Shown: positions 50,533 to 59,496, counted from the stretch's first letter. The stretch is DNA of 64,000 bases from Brevibacillus reuszeri (GCF_001187725.1 NZ_LGIQ01000016.1:112868-176867); one strand, 5' to 3'. Notes: generated by a model not told the origin, from the letters alone. A program made the numbers and translations.

Positions 50533-50694
50533 ATGTCTGAAAAGCCTACTTCCATGAAGGAAAATAGACCGAAGGAATACTTCTATTTTGACCTGTCAGA
50601 TGAAGGACATGAAAAACTTTTGCAAAAAGAACTTGCCGAAGCAAACGAGAATCCCCTGGGTCCTTTAAATGAAGTAACAAAAATTGAGTATTAG
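50533..50694 (+). CDS. 53-aa hypothetical protein
   Basis: A small charged protein, MSEKPTSMKENRPKEYFYFD and on to NPLGPLNEVTKIEY, without membrane helix or known motif. ATG start with AAGGGGGATG upstream; a T-rich hairpin follows. Function unknown; might be a Bacillales conserved small protein. Confidence 0.5.
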   Translation: MSEKPTSMKENRPKEYFYFDLSDEGHEKLLQKELAEANENPLGPLNEVTKIEY

Positions 50695-50719
50695 CGAGCA
50701 CACCTCTCCACTCTTACTT

Positions 50720-50755
50720 CCTGATGGCCAACACCGCCTCAGGTTTTTCTTTTTT
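50720..50755 (+). terminator. Weak terminator after the 53-aa ORF
   Basis: CCTGA/TCAGG stem with a 14-nt partly pairing loop, followed by TTTTTCTTTTTT. Confidence 0.55.
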
Positions 50756-50796
50756 ATCGAGTCCAATTTGACAAGTTCACGCACATCATGTACGAT

Positions 50797-50814
50797 TATC
50801 TTAAATTAGAGATA
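50797..50814. promoter_or_regulatory. MhqR-type box before marR-family gene
   Basis: TATCTTAAATTAGAGATA matches 15 of 18 positions of the MhqR box TATCTCGAATTCGAGATA. 35 bp before the regulator start, suggesting autoregulation. Confidence 0.7.
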
Positions 50815-50848
50815 TTGAAATTTCCTTCGATCTGAAAGGAGGGCATAC

Positions 50849-51295
50849 ATGTCGGAGCAATCGGTTCGAAATGACTCCCTTGATCTTTTTGTCGTACTCT
50901 CACGTTCCTATAACTGGGTGATGGCACATTCTAACCGTAACATTCGCCAATACGGGCTGAACCCTACTGAGTTTGGCGTTCTCGAGGTCCTTTTCCATAA
51001 AGGGCCACAGCCCTTGCAGCAAATTGGCGAAAAGATCCTGATCTCCAGTGGAAACATCACTTATGTAGTGGACAAACTAGAGAAGAAGCAGCTGTTGATT
51101 CGCAAGCCCTGTTCTGCGGATCGCCGCGTCATCTATGCAGAGCTGACGGAAAAAGGAAATCAGTTTTTAACTACTATTTTCCCTTCTCACCAAGAAGTGA
51201 TTGAAAGAGCAGTCAGTGGCCTGACACTTGAGGAGCAGAGGCAAGCGACTGAGCTGTTAAAAAAGCTGGGAAGAGCGGCGCAGGATAGCTTTTAG
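50849..51295 (+). CDS. MarR-family repressor (MhqR-like)
   Basis: A 148-aa winged-helix regulator: 'LSRSYNWVMAHSNRNIRQYGLNPTEFGVLEVLFHKGPQPLQQIGEKILISSGNITYVVDKLEKKQLLIRKPCSADRRVIYAELTEKG'. One cysteine (PCSADRR, in the wing). The azoreductase, DoxX and pirin genes downstream, and MhqR-type boxes before three of the transcription units, identify it as MhqR-like: a repressor released by quinones and diamide-type electrophiles. ATG start with AAAGGAGGG upstream. Confidence 0.85.
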   Translation: MSEQSVRNDSLDLFVVLSRSYNWVMAHSNRNIRQYGLNPTEFGVLEVLFHKGPQPLQQIGEKILISSGNITYVVDKLEKKQLLIRKPCSADRRVIYAELTEKGNQFLTTIFPSHQEVIERAVSGLTLEEQRQATELLKKLGRAAQDSF

Positions 51296-51327
51296 CTAAG
51301 AAGAAGTTGAGGGCTCAAAAAAAGGTA

Positions 51328-51369
51328 TTGACAAAATACCTTGCAAATAATAATCTTAAAATCAAGATT
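51328..51369 (+). promoter_or_regulatory. azoR promoter with MhqR-type box
   Basis: TTGACA-17-TAATCT (51328-51356). AATCTTAAAATCAAGATT (51352-51369), with perfect 6-bp arms, overlaps the -10 and start. Confidence 0.68.
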
Positions 51370-51418
51370 TACATCTTTGAGGTTAGCAACTTACGATTCG
51401 AAAGGGGAATATTTTTTC

Positions 51419-52045
51419 ATGAGTAACGTACTTTTTATTAAAGCAAATGATCGCCCAGTTGAACAGGCTACGAGTGTAAAGCTGTACGAAGCTTTCGTAA
51501 AATCCTATAAGGAAACTCATCCAAACGATACCGTTACTGAGTTGGACCTGTTCGCAGAAAACCTGCCATACTACGGCAACGATTTGATCACTGCTATGTT
51601 CAAAGCAGGTCGTGGCATGGACCTGACTGCTGAAGAACAAAAAGGTGCAGATTACGTTAACAAATATCTGAACCAATTTGCTGCAGCTGACAAAGTAGTG
51701 ATCGCGTACCCAATGTGGAACTTCACTGTTCCTGCTGTTCTGCACACGTACATGGACTACCTGTCTCAAGCAGGCAAAACTTTCAAATACACTGCTGAAG
51801 GTCCAGTAGGTCTGATGGGCGACAAAAAAGTAGCTCTTCTGACTGCTCGTGGTGGCGTATACTCCGAAGGCCCAATGGCAGCAATCGAGCTGGCTAGCAA
51901 ATACGTGAAAACAATCCTCGGCTTCTGGGGTATCAGCAACGTAAGTGAAGTGGTTGTAGAAGGTCACAATCAATTCGCAGACAAAGCAGAAGAAATCATT
52001 CATGCTGGTGTAGTAAAAGCAGCTCAACTGGCGGAAACTTTCTAA
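51419..52045 (+). CDS. azoR: FMN-dependent NADH-azoreductase
   Basis: A 208-aa flavodoxin-like quinone reductase: 'MSNVLFIKANDRPVEQATSVKLYEAFV', 'PMWNFTVPAVLHTYMDYLSQAGKTFKYTAEGPVGLMGDKKVALLTARGG'. It reduces quinones and azo dyes by two electrons with NADH and FMN, avoiding semiquinones. ATG 51419 with AAAGGGG upstream; an in-frame extension has no site. Belongs to the MhqR regulon here; a short T-rich hairpin follows. Confidence 0.9.
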   Translation: MSNVLFIKANDRPVEQATSVKLYEAFVKSYKETHPNDTVTELDLFAENLPYYGNDLITAMFKAGRGMDLTAEEQKGADYVNKYLNQFAAADKVVIAYPMWNFTVPAVLHTYMDYLSQAGKTFKYTAEGPVGLMGDKKVALLTARGGVYSEGPMAAIELASKYVKTILGFWGISNVSEVVVEGHNQFADKAEEIIHAGVVKAAQLAETF

Positions 52046-52072
52046 AGGCCCGCCAGCCTTTTTTTCAAGAAA

Positions 52073-52090
52073 TATCTCAAATTTAAAATA
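52073..52090. promoter_or_regulatory. MhqR-type box before doxX
   Basis: TATCTCAAATTTAAAATA matches 14 of 18 positions of the MhqR box; 33 bp before the DoxX start. Confidence 0.6.
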
Positions 52091-52123
52091 CTATAATTTA
52101 AAACATTTAAGGAGAGATGAAAA

Positions 52124-52510
52124 ATGATGGATCTTGGTTTGCTTATCATTCGTTTGGTGATTGGACTTCTGTTCGTAGGTCATGGCGCACAAAAACTGTT
52201 TGGCTGGTTTGGTGGCTACGGATTAAAAGGAACGGGCGGCTGGTTAGATTCAATTGGAGTGAAACCGGGTGTGGCTATGGCACTCATCGCCGGGCTGGGT
52301 GAGCTGGTTGGTGGTTTGTTGTTCGCAACCGGTGTTGGTTTCTGGGCTGGAGCAATCCTGATTGCCGCAACGATGCTCGTCGCGATTGTCAAAGTACATG
52401 GTCAAAATGGTCTGTGGGCGACTCAAAACGGCTATGAATATAATCTGACCCTGATCGCTGTTGCTATCGGTGTAGCATTGATCGGCCCTGGCGCATACGT
52501 CCTGTTTTAA
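52124..52510 (+). CDS. DoxX-family membrane protein (MhqP-like)
   Basis: A 128-aa four-helix DoxX protein: 'LLIIRLVIGLLFVGHGAQKLFGWFGGYGLKGTGGWLDSIGVKPGVAMALIAGLGELVGGLLFATGV'. Members such as MhqP are induced by quinones; their reaction is unclear. ATG start with AAGGAGAG upstream. Followed by pirin at 58 bp, likely in one transcript. Confidence 0.88.
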   Translation: MMDLGLLIIRLVIGLLFVGHGAQKLFGWFGGYGLKGTGGWLDSIGVKPGVAMALIAGLGELVGGLLFATGVGFWAGAILIAATMLVAIVKVHGQNGLWATQNGYEYNLTLIAVAIGVALIGPGAYVLF

Positions 52511-52568
52511 TCAATAAGAGAAGCATTATCCCGTAAACGATGTGAAACCCCAAGGGAGGAATTGACCA

Positions 52569-53342
52569 ATGGATATTCAAGTCTACACAACAGCAGAGCA
52601 AGCACAAGGACATTTTGGAAACGGAGAAATCGTAGAGTACAAACCCATTGGTTTTCCTCGCGAAGACTCCGTCGTCAAACGGGTAGGACCGCTGTTTTAC
52701 TGGGCATGGGCTACATCTTTAAAAACCTTTGAAATCCCGCTGCACCCGCACTCCGGTTTTGAAATTCTTTCGTATGTACTGAGTGGAACAGTAGGTCACC
52801 GCGATACACTGGGCAATCTGCAAGAGGTAACCACTGGCGGTGTGCAAATTATGCAAACAGGCTCCGGGGCTCAGCACGCTGAAGAGCTTGGCAAAGATAC
52901 AGAGATGTTCCAAATCTGGTTTGAACCGCATCTGGCAAAGAGTACAAAGCTCCCACCGACCTACAATCAGTACAATCATGATGACTTTCCTACTGACGAG
53001 GCAAACGGCGTCATTGTGAAAAAAATCATCGGCCCGAATGCTCCCATTCAACTGATTACCGATTCTTTGATGAACGATATCACGATCCCGGCAGGACAAT
53101 CGTTTGAGGTTGATTTGTCAGCAGATTATGCACACTCGGTTGTTGTTGTATCAGGCACTGGTACGGTCACAGATGAAAAGGCCCCAGCAGCAAACCCGAT
53201 TGCCATGAAAAAAAGTGATTTTGTCGTCGCAGCGGCCGAGAAAAACAGTACCGCTGTGTATCAGGCCTCCGCAGATGCTCCGCTGCGACTCGTACTGATT
53301 CAAATACCGACTGAAGTCGATTATCCGCTCTACCGTAAATAA
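52569..53342 (+). CDS. Pirin-family protein
   Basis: A 257-aa bicupin: 'HPHSGFEILSYVLSGTVGHRDTLGN' and 'QIMQTGSGAQHAEE' give the Fe-binding His/His/His/Glu set. Pirins may be quercetin dioxygenases or redox sensors. ATG start with AAGGGAGG upstream. Location in the quinone-stress cluster fits a role with aromatic or quinone compounds (inference). Confidence 0.9.
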   Translation: MDIQVYTTAEQAQGHFGNGEIVEYKPIGFPREDSVVKRVGPLFYWAWATSLKTFEIPLHPHSGFEILSYVLSGTVGHRDTLGNLQEVTTGGVQIMQTGSGAQHAEELGKDTEMFQIWFEPHLAKSTKLPPTYNQYNHDDFPTDEANGVIVKKIIGPNAPIQLITDSLMNDITIPAGQSFEVDLSADYAHSVVVVSGTGTVTDEKAPAANPIAMKKSDFVVAAAEKNSTAVYQASADAPLRLVLIQIPTEVDYPLYRK

Positions 53343-53377
53343 CCTTGCTACTTTGCAATCCTTCCTCTATCTTCTGC

Positions 53378-53405
53378 AAGACCGCTCCTTTTTGGGGGCG
53401 GTCTT
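53378..53405 (+). terminator. Terminator after pirin
   Basis: AAGACCGC/GCGGTCTT stem, 12-nt loop, then TTTTTG. Confidence 0.88.
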
Positions 53406-53488
53406 TTTTGCATAAATCCCCTTTTCCTATGGGACATTATGGTAAGGAAATCGAAACAGTGAGGAACGATTCGGAAAGGAAGCGAACC

Positions 53489-54835
53489 GTGGAAGATATC
53501 GTAATGACCAGAGCCGCTTTTGGGACAACCATGGCTTTTCACATCATCTTTGCCACCCTTGGTGTAGGACTCCCATTGATGATCCTGCTCGCAGAAATTT
53601 TGTTTTGGCGAACCAAGGACCGCGATTACGAAACCATGGCCAAACGCTGGACAAAAGCGCAAGCCATCCTCCTGGGCGTAGCGATCCCCTCGGGCACAAT
53701 CGCAGGCGTACAGCTTTCTCTTTTGTGGCCCGGCTTCATGGAGGTAGTAGGAAAGGTGATTTCGCTCCCCTTTCAAATCGAGATTTTTGCTTTTTTTCTC
53801 GAAGCCTTGTTCATGTCGATTTACGTTTACGCGGCGCATCGCCTCTCCCCTGCCATGCGCTTCCTTAGCGTATTTATGGTGCTGATTGGCGCAACAGCCT
53901 CAGCGATATTGATTACCAACGTTCATGCCTTTGAGGGCACCCCTACCGGATTTCGAATCACAAACGGAGAGATTGTCGACGTGAATCCGTGGGCTGCCTT
54001 TTTTAATCCGAGCTTTTTTGTGACAGCCGGTCATGTTACGGTATCTGCTTATATGACAGGCGCCTTTGCCATCGCAGGTGTGGCAGCGTGGAAAATGCTG
54101 CGCGTCGAAAAAGGGGGGCGCGTCTATACCTATCATCAAAAGGCATTGCTGGCAGGCCTGATCGTAGGAGGCACCTTCTCCCTTTTGACAGCGCTCAACG
54201 GGCATGAATCCGCACAGCTTTTGCACCGCTATCAGCCGGAAAAGCTGGCTGCCGCAGAAGGCCTGTTTGAGACGCAAGCGTACGCTCCCTTAGCGATCGG
54301 CGGTTTTACGGACCCGCAGACAAAAGAAGTTAAATATGCGGTGGAGATTCCGTGGGCACTCAGCTTTTTGGCTGCTAATCGGTTTGACGAGGTGGTGGTT
54401 GGTCTGGATGATTTCCCCCAGGAACTATGGCCCCCGCTCTACATCCATACGCTGTTCAACGGCATGGTTGGTATCGGCAGTCTGCTGATTGTCGTAGGGT
54501 TTTTGGGATTTGCCTGGAAAAAGCTGCTGCGCCGCTCCCAGTTCCCGCGCTGGGTGTTATGGGTGTTCGTCGCAAGCGGTCCGCTCGCCCTGCTCGGAAT
54601 TGAGTTCGGATGGATTTTTGCCTGTACCGGCCGCCAGCCATGGGTGATTTATCGCGTCATGAAAACCGCGGATGCCGCTACTCATGCAGCAGGCGTCTCC
54701 CCTTTTTTCTGGATATTCCTCGCCATTTACCTGTTCCTCGGAATTGTCACGCTGCTCGTTTTTCGTAGTTATTTCGGTCGCCATCCACTGGAGCTTGAGC
54801 CTGGGACACACCCAACGGACCAGCCTGCCGAATAA
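53489..54835 (+). CDS. cydA: Cytochrome bd-type quinol oxidase subunit I (YthA/CioA-like)
   Basis: A 448-aa CydA-family protein with ~9 helices: 'MTRAAFGTTMAFHIIFATLGVGLPLMI' (haem b595 His), 'GTIAGVQLSLLWPGFMEVVGK', the quinol region 'NGHESAQLLHRYQPEKLAAAEG' and 'EFGWIFACTGRQPWVIY'. Length indicates the short-Q-loop type (CioA/YthA). It oxidises menaquinol and reduces oxygen without proton pumping. GTG 53489 is chosen: GGAAAGGAAG upstream and the conserved VEDIV/MDDLV opening. cydB follows by 28 bp. Confidence 0.92.
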   Translation: MEDIVMTRAAFGTTMAFHIIFATLGVGLPLMILLAEILFWRTKDRDYETMAKRWTKAQAILLGVAIPSGTIAGVQLSLLWPGFMEVVGKVISLPFQIEIFAFFLEALFMSIYVYAAHRLSPAMRFLSVFMVLIGATASAILITNVHAFEGTPTGFRITNGEIVDVNPWAAFFNPSFFVTAGHVTVSAYMTGAFAIAGVAAWKMLRVEKGGRVYTYHQKALLAGLIVGGTFSLLTALNGHESAQLLHRYQPEKLAAAEGLFETQAYAPLAIGGFTDPQTKEVKYAVEIPWALSFLAANRFDEVVVGLDDFPQELWPPLYIHTLFNGMVGIGSLLIVVGFLGFAWKKLLRRSQFPRWVLWVFVASGPLALLGIEFGWIFACTGRQPWVIYRVMKTADAATHAAGVSPFFWIFLAIYLFLGIVTLLVFRSYFGRHPLELEPGTHPTDQPAE

Positions 54836-54863
54836 CGACTACAGACAATGACGGAGGACAGTG

Positions 54864-55892
54864 ATGACTGATACGATTATTGCAATTACGCTGCTTTGGA
54901 TTTTTGTTGTGATTTATTCTGTTGCCGCCTCATTTGATTTTGGCGCAGGCTTTTGGTCGATGATTTACTTGAATCGCGAAAAAACCAGAGCGACCTCCAT
55001 CGCTAACCGCTACCTTTCCCCTTCATGGGAAGTAGTTAATGTGTTCATCGTTTTGATCGTGGTCGCTCTTGTTACCTTCTTTCCAGGTGCTACCTATACA
55101 TTGGGAAGTGTTTTACTCATTCCTGGCAGCCTCGTGCTGTTATTGATGTTGATTCGCAGTGCCTTTATGGTTTTTAGCCATCTGATCCATCGATACGACA
55201 AGACCTTGAGTATCGTGTCGGGAATGACAGGCATTTTTGTGCCTGCCTTGTTGATTAGCGTCCTCCCGGTGACCCAAGGGGGCTTCATTCGCTCAACCGA
55301 TGGTGTAGAAAACCTGGACTGGGGCTTGTTTTTCACCAGTCCGCACGTCTATGCCTACATCTGTCTGGCCGTTAGCAGCACGCTGTTTCTCTCTTCCCTT
55401 CTCTTGGCAGACTACTCCTTTATCGCCGGAGAAAAGCAGGCATTTTCCGTGTATCGCCGAGATGCTACTCTACTGGGGCCAATTACTCTTTTGATGGCCA
55501 TTTTGACCGTGCTAACGATGCAGGTGGAAGCGGAGTGGCTCTACAGCAGAATCATGGCCGATTTACCGTGGCTGCTCGCCTCTGTCGGCTGCTTTTTCGT
55601 CGGTTACATCGCACTGCTGCTTCCCCAGAATCGGCGATATGGGCTTCATCTGCCACGGATAGCCGTAATTGCGGTGACGGTGCAATACCTGGTCGCCAGC
55701 TACGTATACGGTGCTGCAAGATTGCCGTATATCGTTTATCCTCATGTAACGATTGAATCCAGCTTTACACATCCAGATACGTTTCATGCACTGTTCATTT
55801 GCTATCTGGTCGGCTTCGCTATCTTGATTCCCGGCTTCATTTACTTCTGGCGTCTGTTTATGAAAGACGAGCAATACGTCAGGCAAAAATAG
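54864..55892 (+). CDS. cydB: Cytochrome bd-type oxidase subunit II (YthB-like)
   Basis: A 342-aa membrane protein with ~9 helices opening 'TDTIIAITLLWIFVVIYSVAASFDFGAGFWSMIYLN', the CydB N-terminal pattern, and 'NRYLSPSWEVVNVFIVLIVVALVTFFPG'. It pairs with CydA. ATG 54864 after ACGGAGGACAGTG; a GTG one codon earlier is possible. Terminator follows. Confidence 0.9.
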   Translation: MTDTIIAITLLWIFVVIYSVAASFDFGAGFWSMIYLNREKTRATSIANRYLSPSWEVVNVFIVLIVVALVTFFPGATYTLGSVLLIPGSLVLLLMLIRSAFMVFSHLIHRYDKTLSIVSGMTGIFVPALLISVLPVTQGGFIRSTDGVENLDWGLFFTSPHVYAYICLAVSSTLFLSSLLLADYSFIAGEKQAFSVYRRDATLLGPITLLMAILTVLTMQVEAEWLYSRIMADLPWLLASVGCFFVGYIALLLPQNRRYGLHLPRIAVIAVTVQYLVASYVYGAARLPYIVYPHVTIESSFTHPDTFHALFICYLVGFAILIPGFIYFWRLFMKDEQYVRQK

Positions 55893-55923
55893 TATAGGTG
55901 TATTTCATTCCTGAACAGAAATG

Positions 55924-55950
55924 AGGCTGCGTCCAGTATCGGCGCAGCCT
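55924..55950. terminator. Bidirectional terminator after cydB
   Basis: AGGCTGCG/CGCAGCCT, 11-nt loop, then TTGTTTG; also ends the converging Lrp gene. Confidence 0.82.
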
Positions 55951-55972
55951 TGTTTGTAATGGATGCCGTTAT

Positions 55973-56413
55973 TTAGATGATCTTTTCTTCGCCCATCATC
56001 ATTTTTTGCTCGAATGGCGCAGTCAACACAATCAATGTATACGAATTGCCGAAGTCCCCTGTACGCTCTGAAAACTGGACCAGCTCCTCCGTAGATCTCG
56101 TGACTACCTTGAGCATGTAATTGTACTCTCCGCTTATCCGATACATATCCGTTACTTCTGGAGCTTGCTTGCAAAAATCAATAAACGCTGAGCACTGCTT
56201 CGTTCGAAACATGACAAAGGCAGTTGTCGTCTTACCAAGCTTCGCCTGCGATATGGAGGCACGATATCCCGTAATGACTCCCTGCTCCTCCAGTCTGCGA
56301 ACCCGCTCCTTCACCGCGGGCTGCGTCATCCCGATAATTCTGCCCATTTCAGCGAGGGGAATCCGGGAATTTTCGTGCAGCAGACCAATAATTTGATAAT
56401 CAATTTGATCCAT
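55973..56413 (-). CDS. Lrp/AsnC-family regulator
   Basis: A 146-aa protein: N-terminal HTH 'DQIDYQIIGLLHENSRIPLAEMGRIIGMTQPAVKERVRRLEEQGVITGY' and a RAM (ligand) domain with 'MYRISGEYNYMLKVVTRSTEEL'. Lrp-type regulators respond to amino acids as octamers. ATG 56413 with AAAGGGGAC upstream; an upstream extension lacks a site. Divergent from an MFS exporter (195 bp), its probable target. Confidence 0.9.
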   Translation of the reverse strand: MDQIDYQIIGLLHENSRIPLAEMGRIIGMTQPAVKERVRRLEEQGVITGYRASISQAKLGKTTTAFVMFRTKQCSAFIDFCKQAPEVTDMYRISGEYNYMLKVVTRSTEELVQFSERTGDFGNSYTLIVLTAPFEQKMMMGEEKII

Positions 56414-56608
56414 CTTCAGTCCCCTTTCGATTTCATAAGTAAAAACACAAAAATATCTTGCTTCTATAAACAATCGACCCATAAACAACTTTATTCATGT
56501 ATGTAAATTATAAAAATTGTTTCGTAAAATGTCACTACGCTACTTTTTGGTGCATCCGCGCGCAGGTCTAACCGAAAACGACTTCCTCACGAGGAGTGAT
56601 AAAAAACC

Positions 56609-57787
56609 TTGTCTACCACCATTCTGATTTTATTATTAGCAATCGGCGAATTTATGATCGGTACATCTGAATCCATCGTCACAGGCATTATCGGTATGGT
56701 CGCAGAAGATACAGGGGTATCCGTCTCTCTCGCCGGTCAGCTGGTCTCCGGCTTTTCATTGGCCTTTGCCTTTGGATCCCCTCTTTTAATCGCATTCACG
56801 GCAAAAATGGAACGCAAAAAGCTGCTGCTTTTCGCCTTGCTATTATTTATCGCAGGAAATTTTCTAGCCTTCCTGAGTCCCGGCTTTTCCACGCTGATGG
56901 TTTCACGCATTTTGCTAGGGTTAATTGGCGGAGTATATACCGTCGTAGCTTTAGCACAGGCAGCAAACATGGCTCCCCCTGAGAAAAAAGGAAGAGCCAT
57001 CGCCGTGATTCTCATGGGCTTCAGCGTTTCTTTGGTACTCGGTGTCCCCGCTGGCACCTTGCTTGGAGACGCTTGGGGCTGGCGACCGATTTTTGCCATC
57101 ATTGCAGCAGCGACCGTCATTCCGTTCGTTGCGATCTGGCTGTTCATGCCCAAGCAACAAGCGCAAAAATCAGTGCCGCTGCGCACACAGCTCAGCATTC
57201 TCAAAAATCGTCGCGTTCTTTTGGCCCTGTGCATCTCCTTTTTCTTCGTCACAGGCTACTCGACCGCTTATACGTATATCACTCCCCTGCTACAGACGGC
57301 AACCGGAATGACAACCGCCTGGGTCAGCACGACCCTGCTTCTGGCAGGCGTGGCAAGTGTGGCAGGTTCACGTATCGGGGGAATGTCCACAGATAAATGG
57401 GGAGTAAAGCCAACCCTGTATGTATGCTTGCTGGCTCAGGCGGTGATGCTGTTCATCCTGCCCCTTTCCGCACAATGGTTCGTGGGTGCCATTATCAGCA
57501 TCATGATTTGGATCGGTGCCGTCCAATCTACCGTGCCTGCCCAGCAGTATTATCTCATCACACTGTCTCCTCATTCGTCCGAGATCGCCCTCAGCATCAA
57601 CACCTCGATCTTTCAATTAGGCTTGGCAATAGGTGCGGGATTAGGCGGACTCATCGTCGAGCACTCAACAGTCCTTAATTTGGGCTGGGTAAGCGGTGTT
57701 CTCGTGCTCATAGGACTTTGCTTTGCTTGGATGACATTTTCTCAAAAGGAAAAATCCGTACCGCTACAAGCTTGCAGTAATGATTGA
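56609..57787 (+). CDS. MFS transporter, DHA1-type (AraJ/YdhP-like)
   Basis: A 392-aa twelve-helix MFS protein; N-terminal motif D1 'IGEFMIGTSESIVTGIIGMVAEDTGVSVSLAGQLVSGFSLAFAFGSPL', and motif C-like 'GVPAGTLLGDAWGWRPIF', as in AraJ/YdhP efflux proteins for purine analogues, sugars or drugs. TTG start, AGGAGTG 10 nt upstream; a later start is possible. Terminator follows. Likely regulated by the divergent Lrp protein. Confidence 0.85.
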   Translation: MSTTILILLLAIGEFMIGTSESIVTGIIGMVAEDTGVSVSLAGQLVSGFSLAFAFGSPLLIAFTAKMERKKLLLFALLLFIAGNFLAFLSPGFSTLMVSRILLGLIGGVYTVVALAQAANMAPPEKKGRAIAVILMGFSVSLVLGVPAGTLLGDAWGWRPIFAIIAAATVIPFVAIWLFMPKQQAQKSVPLRTQLSILKNRRVLLALCISFFFVTGYSTAYTYITPLLQTATGMTTAWVSTTLLLAGVASVAGSRIGGMSTDKWGVKPTLYVCLLAQAVMLFILPLSAQWFVGAIISIMIWIGAVQSTVPAQQYYLITLSPHSSEIALSINTSIFQLGLAIGAGLGGLIVEHSTVLNLGWVSGVLVLIGLCFAWMTFSQKEKSVPLQACSND

Positions 57788-57792
57788 AAAGG

Positions 57793-57831
57793 AAAAACCC
57801 GTCAAGGCAACGTCCTGCCTGACGGGTTTTT
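57793..57831. terminator. Bidirectional terminator
   Basis: AAAAACCCGTCAAGGC/GCCTGACGGGTTTTT, 8-nt loop, one mismatch, between converging genes. Confidence 0.9.
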
Positions 57832-57842
57832 GCTCTTTCTTA

Positions 57843-59357
57843 TTACACGAGAGCCGGCGCTTGCTCCAGCATCGTTCCTTCCTGCGCATAACGCACATGC
57901 CAGGAAAAAGCCTTTTCCAGTACATGTGGAGTATGTCCACCACGTGTGAGTGCTTCCTCGTAATAGGCACGCAGCTGGTCGCGATACAGCGGATGCGCAC
58001 AGTTGTCGATGATTTTCAATGCTCGTTCGCGCGGAGCCAGTCCACGCAGATCAGCCAGTCCCTGCTCGGTTACGATGATATCCACATCATGCTCTGTATG
58101 ATCCACATGGGAAGCAAACGGTACGATGCTGGATACTTTTCCACCCTTGGCAATCGACTTGGTGACGAAGATACCCAAGCGTGAATTGCGAGCAAAATCA
58201 CCCGAGCCTCCGATTCCATTCATCATTTTCGTTCCGGAAACATTGGTGGAATTCACGTTGCCATAAATATCGGCTTCAATCGCGGTATTAATCGAGATCA
58301 AGCCCATGCGACGAATCAGCTCCGGATGGTTGGTAATCTCCTGCGGACGAAGCATCAGCTTGTCGCGGTAGGAAGAAAAGTTGTCCATCACCTGCTTCAT
58401 CTTGTCTGCAGTAAGCGTGATCGAACAGCCCGACGCAAAAGAAATTTTACCCGCATCCAGCAAGTCGAACACAGCATCCTGCAGTACCTCGGAGAAAACG
58501 GTCAGATCGGTAAATTCTGATTCCAAAAATCCGTTGAATACAGCATTGGCTACCGAGCCGATCCCGGATTGCAGAGGAGCGAGGCTATTTGTCAAACGCC
58601 CCTGCTTCACTTCCTGGCGCAAAAACTCGATCAGGTGAGCTGCGATTTGTGCCGTTTCCTCATCTGGCTCCACAATGGTCGATGGAGAATCCAGTTGATT
58701 AGTTACCACGATGCCTCTGATTTTTTCTACGTCTACCGGAATCCCGACAGTTCCAATTCGTTGATCCACAGTCGTGAGCGGAATCGGTCCACGCTCCCCT
58801 TGTCTTGCTGGCGTGTAAATATCGTGAACGCCTTCCAGCTCCGGCGATTGCGCCAGATTCAATTCGATAATGACATGCTTGGCATACTCGACGAAAATAT
58901 TTGAATTCCCCACAGAAGTCGAGGGAATAATCATTCCATCCTCTGTGATTGCAACCGCTTCCACAATCGCGTAATCGATCGGTGCCATGAAACCTTCGCG
59001 AATGAGCTCTGCTGTATGGGACAAATGCTGATCCACAAACATGAGGCTGCCATCGTTAATTTTTTTGCGCATCACCGGATCTGCCTGGAAAGGAAGACGT
59101 TTCATGATGATACCCGCTTCTGCCATCACGGCATCCACATCTGATCCAAGTGAAGCACCTGTATATACATTCACCCCAAAAGGCTTGTGCTCTTTTTTGG
59201 CTAACTCCGCTAATGCGAGTGTAACGACTTTGGCATCACCAGCACGCGTGAAGCCACTTAACCCGATCGTCATGCCATCCTCGATCCAACCTGCCGCTAC
59301 CTCAGCTGTCACGATTTTATCTGCCATTCGTTTATCGCGTAAGCGCTCCCACATCAT
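57843..59357 (-). CDS. Acetyl-CoA hydrolase/succinyl-CoA:acetate CoA-transferase
   Basis: A 504-aa class I CoA-transferase: 'DGMTIGLSGFTRAGDAK', 'QSGIGSVANAVFNGF', catalytic Glu in 'FSEVLQDAVFDLLDAGKISFASG', and 'IVTEQGLADLRGLAPRERALKII'. This is the AarC/Cat1 type that moves CoA between succinyl-CoA and acetate, allowing acetate use or detoxification. ATG 59357 follows AGGGGGGTCACA. A LytTR gene lies upstream on the same strand, with two 21-bp-spaced direct repeats between them. Confidence 0.9.
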   Translation of the reverse strand: MMWERLRDKRMADKIVTAEVAAGWIEDGMTIGLSGFTRAGDAKVVTLALAELAKKEHKPFGVNVYTGASLGSDVDAVMAEAGIIMKRLPFQADPVMRKKINDGSLMFVDQHLSHTAELIREGFMAPIDYAIVEAVAITEDGMIIPSTSVGNSNIFVEYAKHVIIELNLAQSPELEGVHDIYTPARQGERGPIPLTTVDQRIGTVGIPVDVEKIRGIVVTNQLDSPSTIVEPDEETAQIAAHLIEFLRQEVKQGRLTNSLAPLQSGIGSVANAVFNGFLESEFTDLTVFSEVLQDAVFDLLDAGKISFASGCSITLTADKMKQVMDNFSSYRDKLMLRPQEITNHPELIRRMGLISINTAIEADIYGNVNSTNVSGTKMMNGIGGSGDFARNSRLGIFVTKSIAKGGKVSSIVPFASHVDHTEHDVDIIVTEQGLADLRGLAPRERALKIIDNCAHPLYRDQLRAYYEEALTRGGHTPHVLEKAFSWHVRYAQEGTMLEQAPALV

Positions 59358-59425
59358 TGTGACCCCCCTGCCCATTCTTTGTTGTCCCTTACACTATCAC
59401 ATGGATTCTGAGCGGGCACTCGATT

Positions 59426-59459
59426 TGCGGTAAAGCAGAATATTTATGCGATAAAGTAG
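59426..59459. promoter_or_regulatory. 21-bp-spaced direct repeats, candidate LytTR sites
   Basis: TGCGGTAAAGCAG (59426-59438) and TGCGATAAAGTAG (59447-59459) match at 11 of 13 positions, start-to-start 21 bp (two helical turns), the usual spacing of LytTR target repeats. They are 70-100 bp before the CoA-transferase start and after the LytTR gene. Confidence 0.55.
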
Positions 59460-59496
59460 CATTTTTGACAGCGAATCATTCTCATTATCTAACTCA

